Origin: Bernardetia sp042180575
GTDB lineage: Bacteria > Bacteroidota > Bacteroidia > Cytophagales > Bernardetiaceae
Length of the DNA stretch: 64,000 bases
Assembly: GCF_042180575.1 (NCBI RefSeq)
Contig: NZ_CP170094.1
Coordinates: 5,704,001-5,768,000, forward strand
Direction: 5' to 3'
This document shows positions 20,042 through 29,567 of this stretch, one piece after another. The number at the start of each line of letters is the position of its first letter. Position 1 is the stretch's first letter. The position numbers and the translations under genes are program-made. The notes under the pieces are model-generated. The model saw only the letters and a program-made list of their open reading frames with translations. It was not told where the DNA came from and did no database searches.

Positions 20042-21166
20042 TCAAAACAAACGTAATTCCTTTTCATTTCCTTCTTTATTTGGATTGTATTTATTTTCGT
20101 GCATCAAAAGCCATTTTTTGCGTTCTAACCCACCTCCATAACCTGTTAGTTTTCCATCTTTACCGATTACACGATGACAAGGAATAATAATTGATATTTT
20201 ATTCATTCCATTTGCTGAAGCAACAGCACGAATCGCCTTTGGATTTCCTAAATGTTCAGATTGCTGCTGATAGGAACGAGTTTTTCCGTATTCAATGTGA
20301 TGTAACCCCTCCCAAACTGTTTTTTGAAAATCTGTTCCGATGGGTTCTAAATTTACTTCAAAAACAGTTCGTTTACCTTCAAAATATTCTTCTAGTTCTT
20401 TTTTTGCTTGAAGAATGTGTTTGTTTTCTCCTGTTAAGATAACAGCATTTAGGCGTTTTTGAATGTCTGCAAATTCCGTTTCTAACATTTTTCTGTCTGC
20501 AAACTCTAATAAACAAATTCCGTTTTCGGTCGCACAAACAAACATTGCTCCCAAAGGGGTTGTGAGTCTGCTTATCAAAACGGTTGCTTTTTCTGTATTC
20601 TTTTCGTTTTTATTTATGCTATTTTTTTTACTTTCTTTTGGAGAATTTCCCATAATTTTTTTGAAGGTATAACCAAAACCACTTAATGATTCATAACCAA
20701 TTTCAAAAGCAGTTTCGGTGGTTTGTTTTCCATTTTGTAATTCTTGAAAAGCTGTATTTATTCTGTACATGCGTTGATAGGCGTGAAAAGTCATTCCATA
20801 ATTTTTTTTGAACCAATTACGAACTACTTTTGCACTAATATCATTTTCTTTCAAACAATAATCACTTATTTTTTCTTTTGGATTTTTTTTGACTAACTGA
20901 ATTGCTTTTTCTACTTCTTTAGGAGCTTGATTTGCATTTTGAGTAGGCTTGCAGATTTTACAAGGACGAAAACCTTCACTCAAGGCTTCTTTGAAAGTGG
21001 TATAAAAGATTACATTTTCTAACTTTGGTTTTCTTGCTCGGCAGTTGGCAATACAAAAAATAGAAGTTGTCTTTACACCTACAAAGAAAATTCCTATAAA
21101 GCTTTCATCTTTTTCTACTAAGGCTTTGTAATAAGTTGCAATTTGATTGGGTTCTGTGATTTGCAT
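20042..21166 (-). CDS. ada: Ada: methylphosphotriester sensor, AraC-type regulator and O6-methylguanine-DNA methyltransferase
   Basis: Bifunctional adaptive-response protein that repairs alkylated DNA and activates its own regulon. The N-terminal zinc domain has Cys38, Cys42, Cys69 and Cys72 (SIFCIANCRAR ... GFRPCKIC), in the same positions as the E. coli protein. An AraC-type HTH region spans about 85-185 (FEIGYESLSGFGYTFKKIMG). The methyltransferase domain follows, with acceptor Cys330 in IIIPCHRVIG and the closing segment KLTGYGGGLERK. Length 374 is normal. It appears to be a single gene. Confidence 0.95.
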   Translation of the reverse strand: MQITEPNQIATYYKALVEKDESFIGIFFVGVKTTSIFCIANCRARKPKLENVIFYTTFKEALSEGFRPCKICKPTQNANQAPKEVEKAIQLVKKNPKEKISDYCLKENDISAKVVRNWFKKNYGMTFHAYQRMYRINTAFQELQNGKQTTETAFEIGYESLSGFGYTFKKIMGNSPKESKKNSINKNEKNTEKATVLISRLTTPLGAMFVCATENGICLLEFADRKMLETEFADIQKRLNAVILTGENKHILQAKKELEEYFEGKRTVFEVNLEPIGTDFQKTVWEGLHHIEYGKTRSYQQQSEHLGNPKAIRAVASANGMNKISIIIPCHRVIGKDGKLTGYGGGLERKKWLLMHENKYNPNKEGNEKELRLF

Positions 21167-21346
21167 AAAGTTGAATTAGTCTTTTATTGATTTTAGTCAA
21201 AGTTCTGAAAATCAAATTTGTAACACAACCGAAAAATGGACGAGTATTTTTTTGAATATTGAAGTAGTTTAATATACTTGATAAAAATGCTATCAATAAT
21301 CTAATGATAGAACAGCATAATTAATTTGTTATGCACAGATTATTTA
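21167..21346. other. Upstream region of ada, no gene seen
   Basis: AT-rich leader of the divergent ada gene. It holds a small AGCATAA/TTATGC hairpin at about 21313-21333. No ORF or clear Ada operator could be identified. Confidence 0.4.
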
Positions 21347-21589
21347 GGTTCTCTGACAATTTTTGCACTTTGTTCTAATTATGAGATATTTGAATGTCAT
21401 TCATTTTGTCATATCTAGTGATTTTTATTTGTAGGGAAAAGGCACGCCTTTTCCTAAAATAGCCGTTTATAGTTTAATTTGGGCTATAAAATTTCCTACT
21501 GGGTAGGAAAAGACGTGTCTTTTCCCTACAATTCTCAAAATATCAAATGATACACGAAAACGAGTAGGTGCAAAAATTGTCAAAGAACC
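21347..21589. repeat. Nested inverted repeat (MITE-like) with TGTAG hairpins
   Basis: The outer arms, 21347-21368 and 21568-21589, are 22 bp with one mismatch (GGTTCTCTGACAATTTTTGC is the left start). The inner arms, 21430-21456 and 21504-21530, are family E hairpins starting TGTAGGGAAAAGG. The centre has TAGCC/GGCTA. No ORF lies inside. The right arm ends 5 bp from the stop of the zinc-ribbon gene. Confidence 0.85.
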
Positions 21590-21594
21590 ATTAT

Positions 21595-21828
21595 TTATTT
21601 GTTTTTTGGTGGATAAACTTTTACAAGTTCCCAAATTTTTCCTGTTTCTAAATCAATTTGAACTCTAACTTCTGATATTTTGTTGCAAGTGGGGCAAGTT
21701 GCTTTTCCTCCTGTTTCTTTCCATTCATAATCTCCTCCATGTGAAGGATAACTATAAGAAACATCTGAAAAACTTGGCAAGACAGTTTCCTTACAATAAG
21801 GACAGTTCATTTCTAATAATTTTTTCAT
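21595..21828 (-). CDS. Small zinc-ribbon protein, function unknown
   Basis: 77 residues with two cysteine pairs, CPYC (9-12) and CPTC (46-49), fitting a single zinc ribbon. Between them is a Tyr/Gly/Ser-rich stretch. The C-terminal half, VRVQIDLETGKIWELVKVYPP, looks like a beta-strand pair. No family name can be given. It is divergent from the phosphatase-like gene at 21891 with 62 bp between, so the two may share regulation. Confidence 0.7.
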   Translation of the reverse strand: MKKLLEMNCPYCKETVLPSFSDVSYSYPSHGGDYEWKETGGKATCPTCNKISEVRVQIDLETGKIWELVKVYPPKNK

Positions 21829-21890
21829 AAAAAAATGATTTTAAGTTAAAAATGGATTTTTTTTAAATTTCAAAATACAAATAAATACGA

Positions 21891-22217
21891 ATGAAAGAAA
21901 GAGCAAAATTTTTAGTTGTCTGTGGTAAAAATAAAAAACGTAGCAGAACGGCTGAATTTATCTTCAAAAATGACGAACGTTTTGATATTCGTTCTGTTGG
22001 TGTAAGTCCGAAAAGTAATCGAAAAATTACAGAAAAGGATATTGAATGGGCAGATTTGATTTTGGTAATGGAAAATAACCACAAACAAAAAATAAAAAAA
22101 ATCTACTCTCACTTAGAAATTCCAACAATTAAAGTTTTGAATATTCCAGATGAATATGAGTTTATGGACGAGGAATTAATCGAAATTCTGACTGAAAAGA
22201 TTGATTTTTATCTATAA
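21891..22217 (+). CDS. Short low-molecular-weight protein tyrosine phosphatase-like protein
   Basis: 108 residues of the LMW-PTP fold. The P-loop is VVCGKNKKRSRTAE, a CX5R(S) motif with Cys and Arg present, placed at the N-terminus as in arsenate reductases and LMW phosphatases. IEWADLILVMENNHKQKI matches the conserved helix of that fold. The usual acid loop near the C-terminus may be represented by IPDEYEFMDEEL. It is about 40 residues shorter than classic LMW-PTPs. Activity is plausible but unproven. Confidence 0.75.
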   Translation: MKERAKFLVVCGKNKKRSRTAEFIFKNDERFDIRSVGVSPKSNRKITEKDIEWADLILVMENNHKQKIKKIYSHLEIPTIKVLNIPDEYEFMDEELIEILTEKIDFYL

Positions 22218-22252
22218 AAAATCAAATTTCTTCATTCATTCTTTTAAATATT

Positions 22253-22288
22253 TGTAGTTGTCGCTAAAATACCAACAACGGCATTTTT
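22253..22288. repeat. Family A palindromic repeat
   Basis: TTGTAGTTGTCGCTAAAAT is followed by ACCAACAACGGCA. In reverse orientation it reads GCCGTTGTTGGTATTTTAGC, matching 31697 closely. Confidence 0.6.
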
Positions 22289-22336
22289 CTTTTTTTATAA
22301 GAAAACCCTATACAGTTATATTAGTGATTTTTAACT

Positions 22337-25300
22337 TTAGACTCTCACTCCCATGATAGCAATATCATCACGTTGCTTGGTATTTCCTTGATGCACATTG
22401 AGCATATCAGTAAGTTCTTGCTTCTGTTTTTGTGCTGGTAGAGAGCCAATATTTTTAAATACATGTTGTAATTGAAGACTACCAATTTTTTTGCCTTGTG
22501 AGTTAGGCTGGTCTGCATATCCATCAGAAGTAAGATAAATCATATCTCCACTTTCAAGCTGAATTTCGGTAGTGGTAAATTCTTTTGCGTTGTCTTTTTC
22601 TCGTTCTCTTCCTCCTATTGATTTTCTATCGCCTTTTATTTCTTTGAATGCACCATCTTTTTTAGTGATATAAAGAGGACGTTTTGCACCTGAAAACCAA
22701 ACTTGATGAGTTTTGAGATTAATTTTACAAAAACAAATATCCATTCCGTCACTATTTCGGTTGTCTTGCTGTGAAAGGGAAGTTCTGATTTTTTGATTTA
22801 ATAATTCTAAGGTTTCACATGGCTTTAATGTTCGATTTTGTTGTACCATATCACTCAAAAGTGAACTTCCAATCATAGACATAAATGCCCCTGGTACACC
22901 GTGTCCTGTACAATCTGCCACAGCAATATAGACAATATCGCCCAAAGGTTTGAACCAATAAAAATCTCCAGAAACAATATCTAAAGGTTCATAGACAGTA
23001 AATACCTCAGGCAAATGCTCTTTCAAATCTGTTTCTGTTGGTAAAATAGCTTTTTGAATAGTTTCGGCATAACGCAAACTATCCGTCATGTTTTTATTTT
23101 TTTCTTGAAGTTCTTTTGTACGTTCTTTGACTTGTAATTCTAATAAGGCTTGTTGATTTTTACTTCTTCGAATCCTAGCTATATAGAAAGTAGAAATAAT
23201 TCCTACAATCATAAAAACGCCTAGTATTCTAAACCAAAGACGCTCCCAAACAGGAGTCGAAACGTTGATATAAAGTGCAATTCCTTCTTCGTTCCAAACT
23301 TCGTCAGAATTGGCAGCTTTTATACGAAAGACATAATTTCCATACGGCAAAGTTGGATAATTTACAAATCTACGTCCCGAATTTACATACGTCCACTCAT
23401 CATCTAAACCTTCCATTTTGTAAGCATACATATTCTTTTTGGGGTCTGAAAAATGAAGTGCTGCAAATTCTAAAGAAAAACCTGTTTTTTCATAATCTAA
23501 GGTAAGACTGTCAGCCGTAAGGATATAACTATCCAATGGATTTTCAACTCTAGTAATAAAATCTATAAAAGGAAGTGATTTAGAAAAAATTTCTATTTCT
23601 GTAAAAACAAGTTGAGGAGGTTGTGGGTCATCTTTTATTTCAGTAGGAAAAAAGGCATTGTAACCATCTTTTCCTCCAAAAAATATCTCTCCTTTTTCAC
23701 TTTCATAATACGAACCTGCCAAAAAATCTTGTCCTTGCAAACCATTGGTTTCATCATACGATTTTGCTTTTAAAGTTTGTAAAGAAAAGCGTGAAACTCC
23801 TTTATTTGTAGAAAGCCAAAGGTTATTATCTTCTCCCAAAATGACTGAATAAATCATATCAGTAGGCAAACCATCTTTCCTAGAAAAATAAGCTAAGGAA
23901 TCATTTTTGGGCAAATAACGAATCAAACCTTTGCTAGAACTAAACCAAACACTACTATCACCTACTTCTTCGATAGCACTTACCCATACTTTGAGTTCTT
24001 TTCGTTTATCTAAAATAATTGTTTCAGTTGCTACATCATATAAATATGCTCCTGTTGGAGTACCTACCCAAATTGTATTTTTATCAGTAGATTTTGCAGA
24101 AAGCATAATTTCATTGTCTGTTAGAGAAGGTTCTCCTTCTACTTTCACTTCAAAATCATTTAAAGAACGATTGTATTTACACAAATCACCTTCAAAAGTA
24201 AGTACCCAAATTTCGCCTTTTTTGTCTGTAAAAAGTTTTGATATTCTACTAGAAGGCAATCCTTCCCAATGTTTTTTATACTGAATAATTGTTAGATTTC
24301 CATTTTTATAAGAAAAGCGTCCTACTCCTCTATCTCTAGTGCTACACCAAGTTGTTCCATACAAGTCTTGTGTAATTCCTGTTACATCATCACTAGGCAT
24401 TCCGTGTGAATAACGAGAATATTGAGTAAACCAACCATTTGCGATATTTGGGTTATATCTAAAAATACCTGCTTTTTTTGTTCCTATCCATGTTTTTCCT
24501 TCATCATCTTTATAAAAACACGTAATATTATTATCTTGAATTCCATTTTTACGAATATCATTTACAGAACGATACAACCCAAACTTGATTTTTTCTGGGT
24601 CATATTTATTTAGTCCTCCTTGTGCTGTTCCAAACCAAAAAACACCTGTACGGTCTTGAAACAATACTTTTATTCCTAGATTGTCACTCAAACTAAATGG
24701 GTTGTATATATCTTTTTGATAACGAATAAACCCTGCTTTTGAGTTGAGGTATTTATTAAGTCCTTGTGAAGCTGTTCCTACCCAAAGATCGCCACTTTTA
24801 TCTACTAAAAGTCCTGTAATGTGATTCTCACTAATGGAGTTTTCATCGTTTGATTTATTTAAAAAAGAAGTAAATATTTTAGTGTCCTCTTCAATATTTT
24901 TTCCGACTTCTTGATTGGTAAGTTGTTCTAAGTGAAGAGCTTGCAATCCTTTTTTTGTTCCTATCCACAGAACATTGGCTATTGGGTCAGAAGCTAGTGA
25001 GGTAATATGCATATCTAAAAGCCCATTTTTTGTATCAAAATGCTTTACCTGTTCGTTGGTTTGTGCGAGTGTTATTCTATAAAGCCCTAAAGAATCCGAA
25101 GCAACCCAAATAGTTCCTTTTGAGTCTTGTGTAACTACAGAAATAGATAAATCTTTTAAGAGAGTCAATTTTTGATTATTTGAAGCAAAATGTACCCATT
25201 CATTCTTATTATCCTTATAAAAACTTAATCCTTCTTTACTACCTACCCAAATATTATCTTTATTATCTTTAAATAAATTATGTATTTCTGTATGTGGGAT

Positions 25301-25756
25301 TGCTCCTGTTTGTTGGAATTTAACTTGTTCAAATATATTTTTACTTCGAATCCATTTACTAATTCCTTTTTGTGTTCCTACCCAAATATCTCCTTTTTTG
25401 TCTTCTACTAATGAAGTGATAGAATTATCAATTATTGAAGTAGAATCATTTGGTAAATTTTTGTAATCCATTAATACATAACCATCATAACGGTGCAAAC
25501 CATCGGGTGTTCCTATCCATAAGAAACCTTGTTTGTCTTGTATGAGAGCTGTAATTGTATTTTGAGAAAGACCTTCTGCCGTAGTAATAGCCGAAAAACG
25601 GACATTTTGAGCATAAGAAAACGAAGATACCCAAAAACAGGCTATAAAAGTAAGTGTAAAGAAAAAATGAGCTAGAAAAAGACTAGGAAAATGAGCTAGA
25701 TTATTGAAATAGAAGAATAATCTACAATCCTTTTTTTGAAGGGAAAAAAAGTGCAT
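22337..25756 (-). CDS. Propeller sensor with Y_Y_Y domain and SpoIIE-type PP2C phosphatase
   Basis: 1139 residues with the same architecture as the gene at 1879. A long hydrophobic N-terminus contains the export signal ending FSYAQ (about residue 50); a later start is possible but none is clearly better. Propeller blades follow (LWIGTPDGLHRYDG, IWVGTQKGISKW, LWVGTASQGLNKY, TWIGTKKAGIFRY, LWLSTNKGVSRF) to about residue 700. Next are the Y_Y_Y domain (YAYKMEGLDDEW), a membrane helix near 850 and a coiled coil. The PP2C domain has SGDFYW, DCTGHGVPGAFMS and LTSDGYADQPN. It probably signals to a cytoplasmic phosphoprotein not encoded nearby. Confidence 0.9.
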   Translation of the reverse strand: MHFFSLQKKDCRLFFYFNNLAHFPSLFLAHFFFTLTFIACFWVSSFSYAQNVRFSAITTAEGLSQNTITALIQDKQGFLWIGTPDGLHRYDGYVLMDYKNLPNDSTSIIDNSITSLVEDKKGDIWVGTQKGISKWIRSKNIFEQVKFQQTGAIPHTEIHNLFKDNKDNIWVGSKEGLSFYKDNKNEWVHFASNNQKLTLLKDLSISVVTQDSKGTIWVASDSLGLYRITLAQTNEQVKHFDTKNGLLDMHITSLASDPIANVLWIGTKKGLQALHLEQLTNQEVGKNIEEDTKIFTSFLNKSNDENSISENHITGLLVDKSGDLWVGTASQGLNKYLNSKAGFIRYQKDIYNPFSLSDNLGIKVLFQDRTGVFWFGTAQGGLNKYDPEKIKFGLYRSVNDIRKNGIQDNNITCFYKDDEGKTWIGTKKAGIFRYNPNIANGWFTQYSRYSHGMPSDDVTGITQDLYGTTWCSTRDRGVGRFSYKNGNLTIIQYKKHWEGLPSSRISKLFTDKKGEIWVLTFEGDLCKYNRSLNDFEVKVEGEPSLTDNEIMLSAKSTDKNTIWVGTPTGAYLYDVATETIILDKRKELKVWVSAIEEVGDSSVWFSSSKGLIRYLPKNDSLAYFSRKDGLPTDMIYSVILGEDNNLWLSTNKGVSRFSLQTLKAKSYDETNGLQGQDFLAGSYYESEKGEIFFGGKDGYNAFFPTEIKDDPQPPQLVFTEIEIFSKSLPFIDFITRVENPLDSYILTADSLTLDYEKTGFSLEFAALHFSDPKKNMYAYKMEGLDDEWTYVNSGRRFVNYPTLPYGNYVFRIKAANSDEVWNEEGIALYINVSTPVWERLWFRILGVFMIVGIISTFYIARIRRSKNQQALLELQVKERTKELQEKNKNMTDSLRYAETIQKAILPTETDLKEHLPEVFTVYEPLDIVSGDFYWFKPLGDIVYIAVADCTGHGVPGAFMSMIGSSLLSDMVQQNRTLKPCETLELLNQKIRTSLSQQDNRNSDGMDICFCKINLKTHQVWFSGAKRPLYITKKDGAFKEIKGDRKSIGGREREKDNAKEFTTTEIQLESGDMIYLTSDGYADQPNSQGKKIGSLQLQHVFKNIGSLPAQKQKQELTDMLNVHQGNTKQRDDIAIMGVRV

Positions 25757-25993
25757 AAACTTGCAAGAAAATTAGTACGTTTTTAGTATAGGATAATAGT
25801 AACCTAAAAATACACAATTTCTTCAAAGTAAAAAAACATTAAGAAAATTAATTAATAGTCTTTTCATGTTTTCTGTCTGTTCTAAACGATACTGACCTTT
25901 ATTTCCTTAAAGGTAATACCAAAAAAACAATAAAATAAAAATGGGCAAAATAGTGAGTTTGGGAAAATTCTATTTAATTTTTTGCTTATTTTT

Positions 25994-27520
25994 TTAATTT
26001 TTACTGTCTATTTCTAACTGTTTTTGTATTACTTTATTATTTAGTTCATCATTTGTATATTGAGTTTCAAATATTTCTTCTTCTATACTTCTTGTGTTTT
26101 CTAAAGATTCATTCGGATTAATTTTAAAACCAATTACCGTAACATCATCAGTTTGTTTTTTGAGGTTTCTCCATTTAAAAAGTGTTCTTTTCAAAATAAG
26201 ACGTTGTTTTCTCATAGGCTGCTGATGAATTTCTAAAAGAAGGTTTCTTAGATTTTTACTATAAAATTTTGTATCATTCTTTCCTCCAAATTGGTCTTGA
26301 TAGCCGTCTGAATACATATAAAAAGTTGTGGGAACGGGAACATCTATTTTATGATTGGTAAAGTCTCTAGCTGCAAATTTTTTCGTAAATGTTTGTCCAA
26401 TACTCATTCTATCTCCCTTTATAACACTAATTTTATCGTTTTGAATGTAGGTAAGAACATTTCTTGCTCCTGCAAATAAGACTTTATTTTCTTCATTATC
26501 AATCGTACAAATTGAAATATCCATTCCATCTCTGACATCTTCTCTACTAATAAATAATTCAGAAAAATAACTTTGTAAAGCATCTAAAATCAGAGCAGGT
26601 TGTACAATTCCTTTTTCTATAATAGTATTCAAAAGACTTTCTCCTATCATAGTTAGCATTGCCCCTGGTACTCCGTGTCCTGTACAATCTCCTACTACAA
26701 TTATTTTTTTATTTTGTATTTCTTTACACCAATAAAAATCACCTGAAATAATGTCTTTTGGACTATAAAACACCATATAATTTGCAACTCCGAAAATTGT
26801 TGTTAGTTCTTTTGAGGAAGGTAACATTGCCTCTTGAATACGTAAAGCATACTTTATGCTATCCATTGTATGTGTATTTGCTTTACTTAGTTTTTCAGAT
26901 TGTGTTTTTAGTTCTTCTGTATGTTGGGAGAGTTCTGTATTAGAAGCAATATATTTTTTTGCAGATTCTCCTGCTACATAGTTGAAATAGGCTGTAATAG
27001 TAACAACCATTATCCCTGAACTTATCAAGTTCATGATTCCAAATGTAAAGAGTCCTATTTCAGAAACTTCTTGTAAAGGAGGAAGATAAGAAGTATAAAA
27101 ATAAAGCCCTAAATAAGATAAAAAAGCAATTCCATTGGTAACATAAGATTTTTTGCCAAAACGACCTGTCAGAAATGATGTCATCATTGCCAAAAACAAG
27201 TAATAATGAAAGTTAGATTCCCAGCCAATAATTACAACTGAAAAAATAGCGTGAAGAATAATTTCCCCAATAGCAACTGTTAATAATATAGAAGCATTTG
27301 AATCAATTTTTCTATTTGCCATAAAAATAACAGCAAAAACAAAACAACTAGCTACATTAAAGTAAGCTAAAGAATAAACACCAAAAATTAAAAAGCATAT
27401 CAAAAAAATTAGATGTGCTGAAAAGCCAAGTATTCCGACAATCGTAAGAATTGCAAAATCTCGGTGCTTTTCAGGAGGTAATTTTTTTGGAATTCGTAAA
27501 AATGGAATTGAATCTACCAT
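25994..27520 (-). CDS. Polytopic membrane SpoIIE-type PP2C phosphatase
   Basis: 508 residues. The first ~195 form about six membrane helices with short loops. A coiled-coil linker follows (about 195-222, ELSQHTEELKTQSEKLSKA). The PP2C domain (about 225-455) carries SGDFYWCKE, DCTGHGVPGAMLTMIG, DGMDISIC and YSDGYQDQFGG. A further ~50-residue acidic tail (SIEEEIFETQYTNDEL) is absent from the other two phosphatases of this window. It senses through the membrane part instead of a propeller. It lies 237 bp upstream of the propeller sensor at 22337 on the same strand. Confidence 0.88.
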   Translation of the reverse strand: MVDSIPFLRIPKKLPPEKHRDFAILTIVGILGFSAHLIFLICFLIFGVYSLAYFNVASCFVFAVIFMANRKIDSNASILLTVAIGEIILHAIFSVVIIGWESNFHYYLFLAMMTSFLTGRFGKKSYVTNGIAFLSYLGLYFYTSYLPPLQEVSEIGLFTFGIMNLISSGIMVVTITAYFNYVAGESAKKYIASNTELSQHTEELKTQSEKLSKANTHTMDSIKYALRIQEAMLPSSKELTTIFGVANYMVFYSPKDIISGDFYWCKEIQNKKIIVVGDCTGHGVPGAMLTMIGESLLNTIIEKGIVQPALILDALQSYFSELFISREDVRDGMDISICTIDNEENKVLFAGARNVLTYIQNDKISVIKGDRMSIGQTFTKKFAARDFTNHKIDVPVPTTFYMYSDGYQDQFGGKNDTKFYSKNLRNLLLEIHQQPMRKQRLILKRTLFKWRNLKKQTDDVTVIGFKINPNESLENTRSIEEEIFETQYTNDELNNKVIQKQLEIDSKN

Positions 27521-27691
27521 GAATTATCTGAGAGAGTTTAAAAAATGACCATTTCTTGGTTGTATAATTACGCTATGATGTATGTAATTAAAACCTTAAA
27601 ATTTGATAGTCAGTCAGATAACAGATTTGTGTAGATATAGTTTGAGTTTTGTTGAGTTTTCTTTGTTTTAGTTAAACAAAATAAAATGTTT

Positions 27692-28567
27692 TTATTCTGT
27701 CTGTCTTAATTTTTCTGCTTTTGCAATGGCTAAATTTCTTTTCTTTTGAATAGAAGCCGAAATTAGAATACTCATTTCATATAAAATCCAAATTGGAATT
27801 CCTATTAAACACTGGCTAATAACATCTGGAGGTGTAATAAGAGCAGAAATAAACAAAATTACCACAATCGAATGCTTGCGATAGGCTTTCATGAGTTCAG
27901 GGGTAACAATTCCGACTTGAGAGAGAAAAAATACTACAATAGGAAGTTGAAACATAAGTCCACAACCCAAAGTAAGCATTGCTACTGTTGTTACATAGGA
28001 AGAAATATCAATTTCATTGAGAATAGTAGAATCAACTTGATAGTTAGACAGAAAATTAATAGACAAAGGAGTAATCAAAAAATAACCAAAAAAGACACCA
28101 ATAGCAAATAAAAGTGATACAAAAAAAGTTGCTCCTCGTGCTACATTACGCTCGTCATTGTACAAAGCAGGAGCAACAAAACGCCAAATTTCCCAAAAAA
28201 CATACGGAAAAGCACACATAAAACCAAAGGCTATTGAAGCAGCAATATGCATCGTAAACTGCCCAGTCATGACACGATTTTGTAGAATAAAAGGCAAATT
28301 ATCGATACAAGTAAGACTAGACAACTGACAAAAAAATTGATACGTCAAAAAATTACTTTTAGAAGGACCTAAGATTATTTTACCAAAAACAATATCTTTA
28401 GCTACAAAAGCAACTGCCGTAAAAACCAAAATAGCCAAAACAGCACGAATAACATGCCAACGCAATTCTTCCAAATGGTCTAAAATCCCCATTTCTTTTG
28501 TCGTACTAGGAGAAGAAGGTAAAGAAGAGTTTCTATTTTCTATTACTGTTATTTCTGAGTCATTCAT
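27692..28567 (-). CDS. tatC: Twin-arginine translocase subunit TatC
   Basis: Core receptor of the Tat pathway, which exports folded proteins across the inner membrane. 291 residues with six helices. The N-terminal cytoplasmic motif MGILDHLEELRWHVIRA is the TatC signature, including the conserved Glu. AFPYVFWEIWRFVAPALY is the conserved first-loop segment. FQLPIVVFFLSQVGIV and the final helices match the family. No tatA gene is adjacent. A terminator and a -7 box lie just upstream. Confidence 0.95.
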   Translation of the reverse strand: MNDSEITVIENRNSSLPSSPSTTKEMGILDHLEELRWHVIRAVLAILVFTAVAFVAKDIVFGKIILGPSKSNFLTYQFFCQLSSLTCIDNLPFILQNRVMTGQFTMHIAASIAFGFMCAFPYVFWEIWRFVAPALYNDERNVARGATFFVSLLFAIGVFFGYFLITPLSINFLSNYQVDSTILNEIDISSYVTTVAMLTLGCGLMFQLPIVVFFLSQVGIVTPELMKAYRKHSIVVILFISALITPPDVISQCLIGIPIWILYEMSILISASIQKKRNLAIAKAEKLRQTE

Positions 28568-28614
28568 TGAATATTGTACTTTTTTCTTTTATATTTTTGG
28601 CTGATTTTGAAGTA

Positions 28615-28622
28615 CAAATATA
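28615..28622 (-). promoter_or_regulatory. Putative -7 box for tatC
   Basis: On the minus strand the sequence reads TATATTTG, an exact TANNTTTG match, about 48 nt before the tatC start. No -33 TTG is visible because the terminator occupies that position. Confidence 0.4.
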
Positions 28623-28628
28623 CACATT

Positions 28629-28672
28629 AAAAAAAATCCCTTTCTAATTTATTTTAAATTTAGAAAAGGATT
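28629..28672 (-). terminator. Rho-independent terminator after the Ser/Arg-tailed lipoprotein
   Basis: Read on the minus strand, AATCCTTTTCTAA pairs with TTAGAAAGGGATT through one G-T wobble and is followed by eight T. Confidence 0.85.
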
Positions 28673-28699
28673 AAGTTATAAAAAATCTAAAGAAATGAT

Positions 28700-29491
28700 T
28701 TATTTTCCACCACTAGAAGACGAACGAGAACGAGAAGACGAACCACTACTTCTGCTAGAACGAGAAGATGAACTACTAGAGCGAGTATAAGAACCCGAGC
28801 TACTACGACCTACTTTACTAGCTACATTTGATTTGAATTTACTCTTTGAGTTCATTGCTTGTGAAGTAGCTGAGCCTGTTCCATACGCACGTTTTCCTCC
28901 TGTTGTTGTGCCATAATAAGGTCTTGAACCTCTATAATTGCGATTATAGTCATTATAAGAATTTCGATAAATTGGACGATTATTCATCATTCCAAACATA
29001 CTACTCATAAAAGCATATTGTCCATAAAATGCCCAAAAGCTATTTCCACTACTGTTTGTTTGCCACGAACCATAACGCTTGTTTCCTACATAATTATTAT
29101 AACCTGCTGGAGAAGGGATTTTTGAAACTTTACCATCTTCATTTTTGGATAATAGTTCCATTCCCATGTTATCTAGGTTTTTATTGAAGGTTTCTTCTGA
29201 AACAGTAACCCAGCTAGAGAGCGAATCACGTACTATTTTTCCACCTGTTGTATCTTTTGCAGGCAAAATGAATTTGTATTGATGTTTGTGAATATCACTG
29301 CTGAATGTATTTTCCTCTAAATCCATGTCATGCAAAATGACTGAATAGGTTTTGTATTTACCCAAGTCACGAGTATAATTATCGACAGGGTCTTTGACAA
29401 CTTTTTCAGAACTTCCACAAGAAGTTAAGAAAGCAGCCGAAAAAACAACTGCACAGGCAATTAAAATAGTTTGAAGATATTGAATTTTCAT
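28700..29491 (-). CDS. Lipoprotein with Ser/Arg-rich C-terminal tail, function unknown
   Basis: 263 residues. The signal peptide ends in the lipobox LTSC (Cys25). A globular part follows to about 130. A Tyr/Asn/Arg-rich stretch (NRPIYRNSYNDYNRNYRG) then leads to a tail of ~45 residues made of Ser, Arg and Gly (SRSSRSSGSSSRSRSSSSGGK). The tail resembles RS-type low-complexity sequence and may bind polyanions. No domain could be named. It ends with a strong terminator. Confidence 0.75.
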   Translation of the reverse strand: MKIQYLQTILIACAVVFSAAFLTSCGSSEKVVKDPVDNYTRDLGKYKTYSVILHDMDLEENTFSSDIHKHQYKFILPAKDTTGGKIVRDSLSSWVTVSEETFNKNLDNMGMELLSKNEDGKVSKIPSPAGYNNYVGNKRYGSWQTNSSGNSFWAFYGQYAFMSSMFGMMNNRPIYRNSYNDYNRNYRGSRPYYGTTTGGKRAYGTGSATSQAMNSKSKFKSNVASKVGRSSSGSYTRSSSSSSRSSRSSGSSSRSRSSSSGGK

Positions 29492-29567
29492 TTTTGATTG
29501 TATTAATTTAAAATAATATGAGATAAATTTTGGTAAATGTTAGTTTGAATTTTGATAAACTAAAAAG

